Shown here: one piece after another, positions 10,661-20,995 of the stretch | How the letters are laid out: each line of letters starts with the position of its first letter | Position numbering within the stretch: the first letter of the stretch is position 1 | Assembly: GCA_016744695.1 (NCBI GenBank) | Contig: JADGDV010000001.1 | Location: forward strand, 124,001-188,000 | DNA from: Hahellaceae bacterium | GTDB taxonomy: Bacteria > Pseudomonadota > Gammaproteobacteria > Pseudomonadales > Oleiphilaceae | Direction: 5' to 3' | DNA: 64,000 nt | The notes under the pieces: generated by a model | What the model was told of the DNA's origin: nothing | Database searches by the model: none | The model's input: the letters and a program-made list of their open reading frames with translations, nothing else | Translations under genes and position numbers: made by a program

Positions 10661-11239
10661 CTACTCTTCTAGCATCTGAACATTATTACTAGGAATATCT
10701 TTAATAAAATAAGCCAAACCCAATCGGTTCAGATATTCCATCCGACCCACAGTAGATGGATCAAGATCAGATAAACTTAATTTATTTCGACTGTATATTT
10801 CACGTAAATACTGAATATAGGTATTTTCATCATCGAGCAACATCGTCGCGCCCCCTACATCTGTTTTTACGTTTTCATTTAACTCTTCAGGCAGAGAAAC
10901 AGCCAAAACAACCGCATTCTCATCAACGCCAAAGTGAGTTTTACGCGCTTCTACTTTTTGGCAAGCCCAGTAATAAGCCAACTCTTTACTTTGCGTTAAA
11001 TACACAGGCTCTTTTCGCTCGGTATAAGAGTTCCCAATAGTCGCCATCGCATTCTTGGTCATCTTATTTAACTCTGCATCACCTGACCCTTTTAAACCCT
11101 GCTCAAGAATAACGCTTGCCAAACCTGATGTTGTACCGTGATACCAGCATTCGCCGATAATAAATCCATCAGCAGATAATCTTTCACTAGCATCTTGTAA
11201 GTAACTTGGAGCTTCAAATTTTGTCATATTCTTTGCCAT
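10661..11239 (-). CDS. Hypothetical protein with ADP-ribosyltransferase-fold-like signature
   Basis: CWYHGTTSGLASVILEQGLKGSG ... EPVYLTQSKELAYYWACQK ... NAVVLAVSLPEE; HGT plus vyLt...A..yA arrangement as in ART/KptA-like folds. Confidence 0.5.
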   Translation of the reverse strand: MAKNMTKFEAPSYLQDASERLSADGFIIGECWYHGTTSGLASVILEQGLKGSGDAELNKMTKNAMATIGNSYTERKEPVYLTQSKELAYYWACQKVEARKTHFGVDENAVVLAVSLPEELNENVKTDVGGATMLLDDENTYIQYLREIYSRNKLSLSDLDPSTVGRMEYLNRLGLAYFIKDIPSNNVQMLEE

Positions 11240-11375
11240 AGTATGCAGTCGTTGTTTACGATATTAAGAAAGTTGATAATGTAAGCGTTCAAGAAAGGAT
11301 TATAACAGGCTTATAGAAGGTTGTTTACGACCACTAATAAATCAGTGGTCGTAATTTACAGCTTATTTACTTTTT

Positions 11376-13433
11376 CTAGCTAGACTTCCAGGTTTTGCGG
11401 GCCTCTAAAGCTAATTCTCTAACCTTATCGATATCTGCATCTGTATAAGCACCGTTTACACCCGAAATTGCGGCAAGCTTCATTCCATGCTTAATACCCA
11501 AACGGTATATCTCTTTAACTTTCTCCCACTCAGTGTTTCGACCGATAGTGAAGACCTCAAAACGTCCTTCAAGTGCCAGTACAATGGTTTCTGCCATGCA
11601 GGCAAACACAACGTTGTCAGGCAACTGAATACTTCTCATATCTAACTTACCCGGCACCTCAATTTCACCAGACTCAATAACCAATACGTCAGGACGCTTA
11701 GCTACTTCATTGGCGGGTAAATCAAGTGGGCGAGCAACATCGGTAATAACACACCCAGGCTTAACCTTCATGATATCCAGTATTTTCTTACCAGCACCCG
11801 AGGTAGACGTTACCACAACATCCATATCACCTAACTGGTCATCCGGGTTAGTCGTGATGAATACATTCGCATCTGGTGTATCTTCAAGAATTGAATTTTT
11901 AAGCTTTGTTAACGTTTTTTCATTTCGACCAGCAAGATACACCTCATCGAAAGCCATCGCTAATAAGCGAGCCGACACAGAACCTATAGACCCTGTAGCG
12001 CCAATAACCATTGATTTAGCCGGGATTCTCTTACCTTCTTCTGCTTTAACTAACTTGAGTCGCTTCATCGCATCAGCAGCAGCCCATAAAGCACCTGAAG
12101 CACTATAACTATTACCTGTAGTAATAGGCAGACTTGATCTTTTTGCAACAGTAACGCCCGCATCACCAACAACCTTAGTGAATGCGCCTAAACCTAAAAT
12201 CTGTGCACCTAACTTTTCAGCCATTTTTGATGCAGCAAGAAGTCGCTTATACGTAAACTCAGGGCTATGAGATAGCATTTCTTTGGGTGTACCACCAACA
12301 GTAATCAACCAGCCTTCAGCCTCAGCACCACAAGGTGACTTAATGCCTTTAACCTCTGAATAAATCATAGGCGGAGCATGCGCTATAGCCTTTTCAACCG
12401 CGTTCATTAATTGCGTATGGGCAAAGCGCTTAGGTATTGGCGTAACATTTCGAATATACTCCTGAGAAAGCGGATGTATAACGAATGCAAACCGTTTAAT
12501 ATTTCTAAACTCACCCGTTGGATGCAATAAGCGAGGCTTAATATCCAATTCTTTTATAATATCTTCAATATCTGCACAAGCTAACTCGTCAGCAGGAATA
12601 TCTGATGCTGCGAGAATCATTGCCTCAAGTACACTAACACCCACCATCTGGTCAAACACACTCGGTGAGACATCGATAGCTAAATTGACTTTTACTTCTT
12701 TGAAAAATTCAAAATCTTCATCGGTTACAAAAGAAGTAATGACTGTTTTATCAGCCAAATTTTCTAAGTTACCGTATTTTCTCAAGTCTGAACATTTACC
12801 CACTACCACATGAGAGTCTTTCATTGCCTTGCCAACTAAGTGTTTTTTCACTTTAGGTAACGAAGGTATATGACGCTTTTCAGTATCAATAGGCGAGACT
12901 TTATTGAGGTTATAACGACCTCTTGCATAAAGCTCTAAAGCTGAAATAGATTTCAAAAATGTAGGTAAACCACTTTGAATAACAGAATCAGCAAACTTAA
13001 GGTTTGGTGTATATTCTGACATCAGCATAGCCATTTCATAGTTGGCCATACCTGACAAAAATAATACTTTGTTATTGTTAAAATAGTGCCCTAATTCCTT
13101 TTGGGTATGTCTAATAGCAGAACATTGAAGCAAACGGCGAACCCTTGCCCCAGTGGTAACAGGCACACGAGTAACAACCCGTGTTAACTTCTGTGTTTCA
13201 GGGCTTTCAAATTTATACTCCCCCACATGAAGATCGTCCGTTACCATACCAACGCCCATTGCATCGCATTTGCTTTGCAATCGCTGGAGTTGCTCCCAGG
13301 CTTCAGTTTTGTTGCCATTAGTACCAATTCGCTTAACGGTAAAATCCTGATCAAGAAAATTAGTCTTAAACTCGTAATCTTGCTCGGAGGAGCCCAAGCT
13401 AATGTTGATTATTTTCTTCATAGTCTGATCCAT
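11376..13433 (-). CDS. Acyl-ACP-reductase-like / Rossmann-fold dehydrogenase (start probably M20 of the ORF-track model)
   Basis: FAFVIHPLSQEYIRN, AEGWLITVGGTPKEML, TTGNSYSASGALWAA, MVIGATGSIGSVSARLLA; architecture resembles cyanobacterial acyl-ACP reductase with an N-terminal extension. AAGGA upstream of ATG at 13433. Confidence 0.7.
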   Translation of the reverse strand: MDQTMKKIINISLGSSEQDYEFKTNFLDQDFTVKRIGTNGNKTEAWEQLQRLQSKCDAMGVGMVTDDLHVGEYKFESPETQKLTRVVTRVPVTTGARVRRLLQCSAIRHTQKELGHYFNNNKVLFLSGMANYEMAMLMSEYTPNLKFADSVIQSGLPTFLKSISALELYARGRYNLNKVSPIDTEKRHIPSLPKVKKHLVGKAMKDSHVVVGKCSDLRKYGNLENLADKTVITSFVTDEDFEFFKEVKVNLAIDVSPSVFDQMVGVSVLEAMILAASDIPADELACADIEDIIKELDIKPRLLHPTGEFRNIKRFAFVIHPLSQEYIRNVTPIPKRFAHTQLMNAVEKAIAHAPPMIYSEVKGIKSPCGAEAEGWLITVGGTPKEMLSHSPEFTYKRLLAASKMAEKLGAQILGLGAFTKVVGDAGVTVAKRSSLPITTGNSYSASGALWAAADAMKRLKLVKAEEGKRIPAKSMVIGATGSIGSVSARLLAMAFDEVYLAGRNEKTLTKLKNSILEDTPDANVFITTNPDDQLGDMDVVVTSTSGAGKKILDIMKVKPGCVITDVARPLDLPANEVAKRPDVLVIESGEIEVPGKLDMRSIQLPDNVVFACMAETIVLALEGRFEVFTIGRNTEWEKVKEIYRLGIKHGMKLAAISGVNGAYTDADIDKVRELALEARKTWKSS

Positions 13434-13479
13434 TGTTCCTTGCTGTCGTTTGTGCAGTACAGTGTATTTTTTAACACGA

Positions 13480-13530
13480 CTCTTTTGCATAACAAGGCCT
13501 TAAAGAAGACAGCTCCGTTATGCAAAAGAG
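13480..13530. repeat. 14-bp perfect inverted repeat upstream of the acyl-ACP-reductase-like gene
   Basis: CTCTTTTGCATAAC (13480-13493) / GTTATGCAAAAGAG (13517-13530), 23-nt spacer. Confidence 0.9.
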
Positions 13531-13600
13531 ATGATTAGCTATTTATCGTTTTCGTTACTGCTAATTCTAGATACTACTTTTGTTTTTACCAGTTCAGGTA

Positions 13601-15289
13601 TTAAGACTGTTGAGATTCCCAAACAAAACGTACTTTTGACTCACGGAACTTGTCGCACAATGGACCGTATTTTTTCTCAACTTCATTACGCTTAATTTTC
13701 ATAGTTGGTGTCAACATACCATTTTCTGGTGTCCACACATCGTCAACAACAAAAATTCGATCGATAATTTCATGATGCTCAAGCTCTTTATTAACACTCA
13801 TCGCTGTTTTCATGATGTCATCTTCAATTTCCTGAGCGGCTTCAGGCAATCGTGACTTAGCGTCTTCAGTTAACTCTATTAATACGATCGGCTGAGAATG
13901 ACCAGAACCTGCTACACAAATTTGTTCAATATTTGTATTTCTATGCAGTAAGCCTTCTAACTTGTTAGGCTGAACAAACTTTCCTTTTGAAGTTTTAAAT
14001 ACATCTTTTACTCGGCCAGTAATCGTTAAGTAACCATCACTATCAATCTCACCACGGTCACCAGTATGTAACCAACCATCTATAATAGTTTCTGCCGTTT
14101 TCTCTGGCTCTAAATAGTAGCCTTTCATTAGTGAAGGAGAACGTACAATAATTTCGCCCTCTTCTGTAATGCGCACTTCATTATGAGGAAGAGACTTAAT
14201 TGAACCTACTGAACCAATCTTCACAGCACCCGGCATATTGATAGCTGGACCATAAGCTAGGTTCTCAGTCATACCATAACCTTCATTGATATCGATACCA
14301 ATTTTGGCATACCACTCAAGTAGACTCTTAGCAATTGGTGAAGCGCCAGATACAACAATACGTGCTTTATTTAAACCAAGTGCTTTCTTAATCTTACAGC
14401 GAACAATACGGTTAAGCAGAGGAACACGAAGTAATTTGTTTAATTTTTCTTCAGGCATTTTTGCAGAGATTTGCTGCTGAAACTTCTTCCATAAACGTGG
14501 AACAGCAAAGAATACGGTAGGTAATGTATCTTGTAAGTTCTGAGCAAATGTATCAAGTGACTCTACAAATGTAACCGTTGCCCCACCATACGTTGAACAA
14601 CCCAACACCATGAAACGCTCAGCAATATGAGAAAGAGGCAAGAAAGATAGAAAACGATCCTGACGACCTACAGGCAGAGTATCGGCCGCATTTTGAGCAC
14701 CAAAGCTAAAGCTACCATAGGTGTGCATTACACCTTTAGGGTTACCAGTAGTGCCTGATGTATAAATGAGTGTCATTAAATCATCCATACCGTGTACTGG
14801 CTGAGCCGTTGTAGGCTCATACTTGGCTAGTAAGTTACCCCATTGATGTTCAATTTGCATATCAATCGGATATGGCATACCAATACGAATAACATTAGCA
14901 GGAATACCTGATTCCATATCTTTAGCGCCATCTAATTTACCAATAATGATCGCTTTTGATTCACTGTGATTTATCACGTATTCAATCGATTCAGGTGACT
15001 GCATCGGATACAGTGGAACACTAATTAAACTGGCTAACTGAATTGCGTAATCAGTAATGAACCATTCAGCCGAGTTCTTCGCAAGAATAGCAACACGATC
15101 ACCCTTCTCAAGCCCTAAACCCAATAAAGCAGACGCCATCCGTCGGGCCTGATCATCAACTTCTTTCCATGTAAACTCTTTATATTCACCATCGATAGGC
15201 TGGCGTAAAAAGACAGAATTTGGTGACGCTTTGACCCAGTTCTGAACTTTTTCAAGAGGAGTTAGATAAACCGCATTATTGTTAGTCAT
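13601..15289 (-). CDS. AMP-binding long-chain acyl-CoA (or acyl-ACP) synthetase
   Basis: TLIYTSGTTGNPKGVMHTY, EGYGMTEN, GWLHTGDRGEIDSDGYLTITGRVKDVFKTSKGKF. Confidence 0.93.
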   Translation of the reverse strand: MTNNNAVYLTPLEKVQNWVKASPNSVFLRQPIDGEYKEFTWKEVDDQARRMASALLGLGLEKGDRVAILAKNSAEWFITDYAIQLASLISVPLYPMQSPESIEYVINHSESKAIIIGKLDGAKDMESGIPANVIRIGMPYPIDMQIEHQWGNLLAKYEPTTAQPVHGMDDLMTLIYTSGTTGNPKGVMHTYGSFSFGAQNAADTLPVGRQDRFLSFLPLSHIAERFMVLGCSTYGGATVTFVESLDTFAQNLQDTLPTVFFAVPRLWKKFQQQISAKMPEEKLNKLLRVPLLNRIVRCKIKKALGLNKARIVVSGASPIAKSLLEWYAKIGIDINEGYGMTENLAYGPAINMPGAVKIGSVGSIKSLPHNEVRITEEGEIIVRSPSLMKGYYLEPEKTAETIIDGWLHTGDRGEIDSDGYLTITGRVKDVFKTSKGKFVQPNKLEGLLHRNTNIEQICVAGSGHSQPIVLIELTEDAKSRLPEAAQEIEDDIMKTAMSVNKELEHHEIIDRIFVVDDVWTPENGMLTPTMKIKRNEVEKKYGPLCDKFRESKVRFVWESQQS

Positions 15290-15476
15290 TGGTAGTCCTA
15301 TATTGTGCTATTAAGCCTTATTGTTTTAATACCCGTTTTTTAATAAACGTTTGGTATATGCATATTTTAGAAGAGCTATTCTAATGAAGTGAAGATACGA
15401 AGTATTGACTCAAAAGTACAGTTATTGACAGCAAACGCCAAAATATAAAAAGAATTAAGTCTTATTTAGAATTTAA

Positions 15477-16502
15477 CTACTTGGAGGGTTTGGGGTTATT
15501 TAAATAAAGCTGCTGGAATTCTTTAGGTGTACAGCCTTGCCAGCGCTTAAAAGCACGTTGAAAAGCACTCTGCTCTGAAAAGCCTAGTTTAATCGAGATT
15601 GTCATTAGAGACTGCCCCGCCTTTAAGGAATCCATAGCCACATTTCGCTTTACCTCAGAATATAAAGCCTTCAAGGTATAACCATGTTTATGTAACTGTC
15701 GTTGCAAGGTCCTAGGGCTAATAGACAAATTATTACTCACATGATCAAGAGACAACACATCAGGTAATGCGCTCACCAATATTTGGCTAACTTTTTCGAC
15801 AACCCCTACCTGAATTTGAGCAACGAGCTTTTTACGGGCTAAACCTTCATAAAACTCACGCAAGTCACGATCAGGAGTAAGCAAAGTAAGAGATAACGTG
15901 GATTTATTGCATATAATTTGGTCAATAGGTTGATCAAATAAAACAGGGCACCCCAAAAGGGATTCAATATACTTAATATCTCGCCCATTTAAGCTGTGCT
16001 TGAAATTAACCTGTATAAAAACATCGCTATCTGAATTCAAAACGTAGTTATTTATAAAGCTTGTACGTCTAGCGAACACCTCCTCAACAAGGTGAGTGGT
16101 AACTGAAACGTCTGATTTCCATTTAACATAAAGTTCATCGCCAACCGTAACAAGCTCAAAGTGATCAAAATTACGAACAAGGCTTGAATATCGTAACTGA
16201 TACCTTAAAACATCCGCAACCGTTTCGCAGGTACTAGCAAGTAAACCAAAATCACTCCCTACATCAGGGGTAGAGTCAGCACCAAAAGAAAAACCAAGAT
16301 AGACATCACCGGTTATATCTTCGCCCAATTCATAAATTCGGTTATAGACAGTAGAAGAGAAAAAGAAGTCTGGATTGTTGAGATCGACCTCATTCGTCCC
16401 AATTTTCCATAAAAGATCATCGCGAGAGTAGCCTTTTTTGGCTATGTGGTTAACCAAGCCACGCACCATTTTGCTAACAATTTTGGTTTGATCTAAATGC
16501 AT
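15477..16502 (-). CDS. AraC-family transcriptional regulator
   Basis: C-terminal HTH: LSISPRTLQRQLHKHGYTLKALYSEVKRNVA...GFSEQSAFQRAFKRWQGCTPKEFQ. Confidence 0.9.
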   Translation of the reverse strand: MHLDQTKIVSKMVRGLVNHIAKKGYSRDDLLWKIGTNEVDLNNPDFFFSSTVYNRIYELGEDITGDVYLGFSFGADSTPDVGSDFGLLASTCETVADVLRYQLRYSSLVRNFDHFELVTVGDELYVKWKSDVSVTTHLVEEVFARRTSFINNYVLNSDSDVFIQVNFKHSLNGRDIKYIESLLGCPVLFDQPIDQIICNKSTLSLTLLTPDRDLREFYEGLARKKLVAQIQVGVVEKVSQILVSALPDVLSLDHVSNNLSISPRTLQRQLHKHGYTLKALYSEVKRNVAMDSLKAGQSLMTISIKLGFSEQSAFQRAFKRWQGCTPKEFQQLYLNNPKPSK

Positions 16503-16744
16503 TATATTTACAGCTCTGACACTTTAATAATTATGATTACACTCTACTATAAGGTGAAGATGTTATTGCCACCAACGTCACAAATGTAACTTTTTGTTAC
16601 TCGTTATTTTTAATCCATTCAAACAATGCTTCATGATAGATTGTTAGACTTGAGGTAGGTTAATGTAAACTGTCACCCGTTCACTTGTAATAGCTGAAAG
16701 TATTTTAGTCGTTTCAGCAGGTTAATTATTGAAGCAGGATTATT

Positions 16745-17122
16745 TTGTCACATTCTAAAGTCTCAACAACCAAACTATTATTATTTACTACGGGATGGAT
16801 AAGCCTTGCTCTTGGCCTGATCGGTATTTTTCTACCTATATTACCCACCACCCCCTTTGTATTATTAGCAGCCTGGTGCTTTTCCCGTTCATCGCTCAAA
16901 TTCCATAACTGGCTCATTAACCATAAGTACTTAGGGCCTATCGTTAAGACATGGGAATCTAAAGAAGGTATTCCCCCTCAGGCCTGCTATAAGGCTATTG
17001 CTATGACCTGGCTAGGAATGATCATATCAATGCTCATTGTAGCTAAACTATGGGCTGTTATTTTGCTGTGTAGTATTGGTTTAGCAGTGTCTATACATTT
17101 GTTACGAATGAGAGAATCATAG
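16745..17122 (+). CDS. YbaN/DUF454 family membrane protein (TTG start)
   Basis: GWISLALGLIGIFLPILPTTPFVLLAAWCFSRSS, LINHKYLGPIVKTWE. Confidence 0.85.
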   Translation: MSHSKVSTTKLLLFTTGWISLALGLIGIFLPILPTTPFVLLAAWCFSRSSLKFHNWLINHKYLGPIVKTWESKEGIPPQACYKAIAMTWLGMIISMLIVAKLWAVILLCSIGLAVSIHLLRMRES

Positions 17123-17131
17123 GAAACACGA

Positions 17132-18871
17132 ATGAAGTTTAAATTATTTTTCACTGCATGCTTATTTTTCAGCTCCCATTGTTTTGCCACTTCAGGTCTG
17201 GAAACAAGAGACCCTGAAGCGGCTACCGGCACAACCAAAAAGTCATTAGTAAACGCTAATAAATTTATGGTGAGTGCCGCGAACCCTTATGCGGTTAAGG
17301 CAGGTTATCGCGTACTTAAAGCCGGAGGCAGTGCCGTGGACGCAGCGATTGCCGTTCAAATGGTTTTAACCCTAGTGGAGCCTCAGTCTTCAGGTATTGG
17401 AGGGGGCGCCTTTATACTGCATTGGGATAAAAGTAAAAAATCTATAACCAGTTGGGATGGTCGAGAAACGGCACCAGCCTCGGCTAAGGGTGACTTATTT
17501 GTAGATGAGAACGGTAAACTGTTGAACTGGTGGGATGCGCTGGCTGGTGGGCGTTCCGTTGGGACCCCTGGTGTCATCGCCGCTTTATCAAAAGCGCATA
17601 AAGCACAAGGTAAACTACCTTGGGCCTCTTTATTCAAAGACGCTATCGAGCTTTCTGAAAAAGGGTTTATTGTTTCAGAGCGTTTGCACCAATTAATTGC
17701 AAAGAAAACCAACCCCTCATTAGGGCATTATGCTGAAGCCAAGGAATACTTCTTTCCTAATGGCCAACCGTTGCAAGCCGGCGTACTGCATAAAAACCCC
17801 AAATTAGCATCAACCCTTAAGCTAATAGCAAAACAAGGCCTTCAAGCTTTTTATCAAGGAGACATTGCTGACGATATTATTAATACAGTGCAGAATGCTA
17901 AAGATAACCCAGGTTTATTAACAAAGGCTGACCTTAAAGCGTATGAGTCAATAGAAAGAAAGCCCGTTTGTTCTTTGTATCACCAATATGAGATTTGCGG
18001 AATGGGAGCTCCCACTTCAGGAGGTATCACGCTGATACAAATTCTGTCGCTATTAGAGCCGTTTAAGCTGAATAGCTATCAACCTATGGATTTGGACGCT
18101 ATACATTTATTAAGCCAAGCATCACGCCTAGCCTACGCAGACCGCGACTTATATATTGCTGATAATGATTTTGTAGACGTGCCTACGGCAGAACTGTTAA
18201 GTAAGAACTATTTAAAGCAGCGCTCTACGTTGATAAAACCCGATAACGATATGGGCAAAGCGCAAGCAGGGTCAATCCCTCAGGCTTTGTCGCTGTCTGC
18301 AGGTAACACATTAGCTCAACCATCCACCTCTCATATTTCAATTGTAGATAGTGAGGGCAATGCCGTTTCAATGACCACAAGTATTGAAATGGCATTCGGT
18401 TCCACCTTAATGGTGAGGGGTTTCTTACTTAACAATCAGTTAACTGACTTTTCATTTTCAGAGAATATCAATGGAAAGCCGGTCGCTAACCGAGTAGAAG
18501 GTAAAAAGCGGCCGCGCAGCTCAATGGCCCCCAGCATGGTATTTAATGAAGATAAGCAATTAATGATGGTTATCGGCTCCCCTGGCGGCAGCCGAATTAT
18601 AAATTATGTTGCTAAAACGGTTATTGGAGTGTTGGATTGGGGGTTGAACATTCAACAAGCTATTGACCTACCGAATAGTTCTAATCGTAATGGAGATACA
18701 GATCTTGAGCTAGGAACCAATACAACGCAATTAAACGCAGGCTTAGTAAAGAAAGGTCACACGGTAAAAGTGAGAGAATTAAATAGCGGCCTACATGGCA
18801 TAGTCATTACTGCAGAAGGTTTAGAAGGTGGTGCAGACTCTCGTCGTGAAGGTATTGTAATGGGCGAATAA
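17132..18871 (+). CDS. ggt: Gamma-glutamyltransferase
   Basis: Signal peptide, AGGSAVDAAIAVQMVLTLVEPQSSGIGGGAFILHW, STSHISIVDSEGNAVSMTTS nucleophile Thr region, GSPGGSRIINYV. Confidence 0.95.
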   Translation: MKFKLFFTACLFFSSHCFATSGLETRDPEAATGTTKKSLVNANKFMVSAANPYAVKAGYRVLKAGGSAVDAAIAVQMVLTLVEPQSSGIGGGAFILHWDKSKKSITSWDGRETAPASAKGDLFVDENGKLLNWWDALAGGRSVGTPGVIAALSKAHKAQGKLPWASLFKDAIELSEKGFIVSERLHQLIAKKTNPSLGHYAEAKEYFFPNGQPLQAGVLHKNPKLASTLKLIAKQGLQAFYQGDIADDIINTVQNAKDNPGLLTKADLKAYESIERKPVCSLYHQYEICGMGAPTSGGITLIQILSLLEPFKLNSYQPMDLDAIHLLSQASRLAYADRDLYIADNDFVDVPTAELLSKNYLKQRSTLIKPDNDMGKAQAGSIPQALSLSAGNTLAQPSTSHISIVDSEGNAVSMTTSIEMAFGSTLMVRGFLLNNQLTDFSFSENINGKPVANRVEGKKRPRSSMAPSMVFNEDKQLMMVIGSPGGSRIINYVAKTVIGVLDWGLNIQQAIDLPNSSNRNGDTDLELGTNTTQLNAGLVKKGHTVKVRELNSGLHGIVITAEGLEGGADSRREGIVMGE

Positions 18872-18937
18872 AGGCTCATTTTTACATAGCCAATAGAGGT
18901 AACTCCCTATTGGCTACCATTAACATCGAACAAATCA

Positions 18938-19363
18938 CTAATCATGTTTTAGTATTGCGTCTATATTTTGCTGTAAAATTTCAGCGTTAAAATATTTATT
19001 ACTCTTTGAGTCAAACACAATTCCGTTGTAACTCAACAAATACAACAGTGCTGTATACAGCGCAATAACCGTCTCGTTAGGATTCACACCCAATCGAAAC
19101 TGTATTACCAAAGTATCCTTTGGCTTAATATCTTTGTTGGGCGGTAATATAAAAGACACTTCCTCAAAAGAAAGTTTAAGAATTTCAACGCCATCTTTTA
19201 CACTATTAACTGTGGCGGGTAAAAAACCAGAATGAGTGCCAAGGTCAACATCACTATTATAGGTTATAGGTACATCTAATTTTTTAGCGACTTCGTTTAA
19301 ATGCTCCGTTCTAAGTGGCGCATCTAAAGGTAAAAGTAAAAAAAGACTCATAGACATGTTCAA
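18938..19363 (-). CDS. Hypothetical protein
   Basis: 141-aa ORF, downstream of the ABC exporter genes, same strand. Confidence 0.6.
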   Translation of the reverse strand: MNMSMSLFLLLPLDAPLRTEHLNEVAKKLDVPITYNSDVDLGTHSGFLPATVNSVKDGVEILKLSFEEVSFILPPNKDIKPKDTLVIQFRLGVNPNETVIALYTALLYLLSYNGIVFDSKSNKYFNAEILQQNIDAILKHD

Positions 19364-19408
19364 TAATCCTTCGTATTAATAGTTTGATTTATCTTATCTG
19401 TACGGGTG

Positions 19409-20995
19409 CTACAACTGGCGCCTTAACCACACAAGTATTCCACCAGCAGCGATAAGTAATGGAATAAGAAAAAGAATTGAGGCAACCATGCGTATCTGTT
19501 TGCTTGTTAAGTCTAAACGCTCAACTTTGATTTCTTTTTGATCAAGAAAAACATGATAATCCAATTCAGATAACCAATTCACAAGATTAAGCCCCATCGC
19601 CGCGTTACTATATTGGTTGAGATAAGCATTCGTCAGAAAATCAGCATCTGTAAAAACAATAATGCGTGTATCTGATAGTTCATCTGCCTTTTTTTCTTCA
19701 AAAATGACATATGAAATAGGTACAGGGCCAGGTGTATCGACCTCCGCATCAAATCGTACATCTAAGGTTCTATTAGTCTCCCCCCAACTCTTGTCTTTAC
19801 TCGCTGTCATCACAATAGGGGCCAGCTTAATTGAGGGTCGACGTTCTTTCAGCACAGAAATAGAACGAGGGCGAACATAAAAGGTATAATCTAATCCCTC
19901 AGTTATCGCTTTATGGAGCATATAGTTCTTGGTTGCAGGACTACCCACATCATCCCCCACGTGACTATTCAAATCTATCACGATATCGGTTCCAATATTC
20001 ACTCCCCAATAGTTGAGAATACTATTTAAAGACGGGTTAGTACGCTCTTCTATCTCCGTTAAAGGTTTATCAGGCGTTGTAACAATAACGTTTTCAATAA
20101 GAAATAAGGCATTACCTCCCCGACTCAAATACGCTTGAATCAATGCTTGTTCTTTATTTGTTAAATCTTTACGAGGCCCTGCAACAATAAGCACATCACA
20201 GTCTTCGGGAATACGCTCTTTAAGGCCTAACATCAGTAATTGGCTAGTCATGTTGTTAGCGTCTAATAGCTTTGCAAATGAACTATATCCCTGGTTATCT
20301 TCATTTAATATTGAATATTCTCCATGCCCCGTCAAAAAATAAATACGCCGCGTTTCCCTTGCGGTACGTACAATACCATTGGTTACTTGCTCCTCGGTTA
20401 ACGATGAGTGAGTAAAATCAACATCCCTACGCTCCTCCCCTGAACGAATAATCAGCTTCCTTTCTTGGCCACTAATAACGCTACCGAATTGAGCGGCATA
20501 GCTAATATTCTCTACCGGGTCGATGATTTCTGTCGTAATTTTTCCATTAGAGACTCGTTCGTATTCTTTTAACAGATCTTCCAAATATTTGGGCGGAAAA
20601 CCAACATAAAGCGCCGTTAATTGGACTGGGGCACTTAAGCCTTTCATGAACTCAATAGAACCAACCGCAAGAGTGTGTTGATTATCCCTGGTGACATCCC
20701 ATCTCAAAGACAAGGAATAAGCCAAATAATTAACCCCGAAAGTAAAAGCTGAAACAAAGATGACGATGGCAATAATAATCCCTGCCCCCTTCCATTGAGC
20801 AGGATGCAAACCGCCTTGAGATAATTTAATTTTAAGAATGAAGCAGGAGAATAATAAAATAAAGCCTAATAATGACAATGTGACACTTAAAACATCGACA
20901 CCTTGCTCTATATAAATAGAAACACCACCCCATATGAGGAAGAGCATTCCTAATGCGAATAAAGTAGATATTTTATTAATAGGGTTAATATTCAT
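19409..20995 (-). CDS. GldG-type ABC exporter auxiliary protein
   Basis: IYFLTGHGEYSIL, VLIVAGPRKDLTNKEQALIQAYLSRGGNALFLIE, C-terminal TM and basic tail. Confidence 0.85.
   Translation of the reverse strand: MNINPINKISTLFALGMLFLIWGGVSIYIEQGVDVLSVTLSLLGFILLFSCFILKIKLSQGGLHPAQWKGAGIIIAIVIFVSAFTFGVNYLAYSLSLRWDVTRDNQHTLAVGSIEFMKGLSAPVQLTALYVGFPPKYLEDLLKEYERVSNGKITTEIIDPVENISYAAQFGSVISGQERKLIIRSGEERRDVDFTHSSLTEEQVTNGIVRTARETRRIYFLTGHGEYSILNEDNQGYSSFAKLLDANNMTSQLLMLGLKERIPEDCDVLIVAGPRKDLTNKEQALIQAYLSRGGNALFLIENVIVTTPDKPLTEIEERTNPSLNSILNYWGVNIGTDIVIDLNSHVGDDVGSPATKNYMLHKAITEGLDYTFYVRPRSISVLKERRPSIKLAPIVMTASKDKSWGETNRTLDVRFDAEVDTPGPVPISYVIFEEKKADELSDTRIIVFTDADFLTNAYLNQYSNAAMGLNLVNWLSELDYHVFLDQKEIKVERLDLTSKQIRMVASILFLIPLLIAAGGILVWLRRQL

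Noticed and set aside
11710-12108. 132-aa + strand ORF
   Set aside because: Antisense shadow of the reductase CDS.
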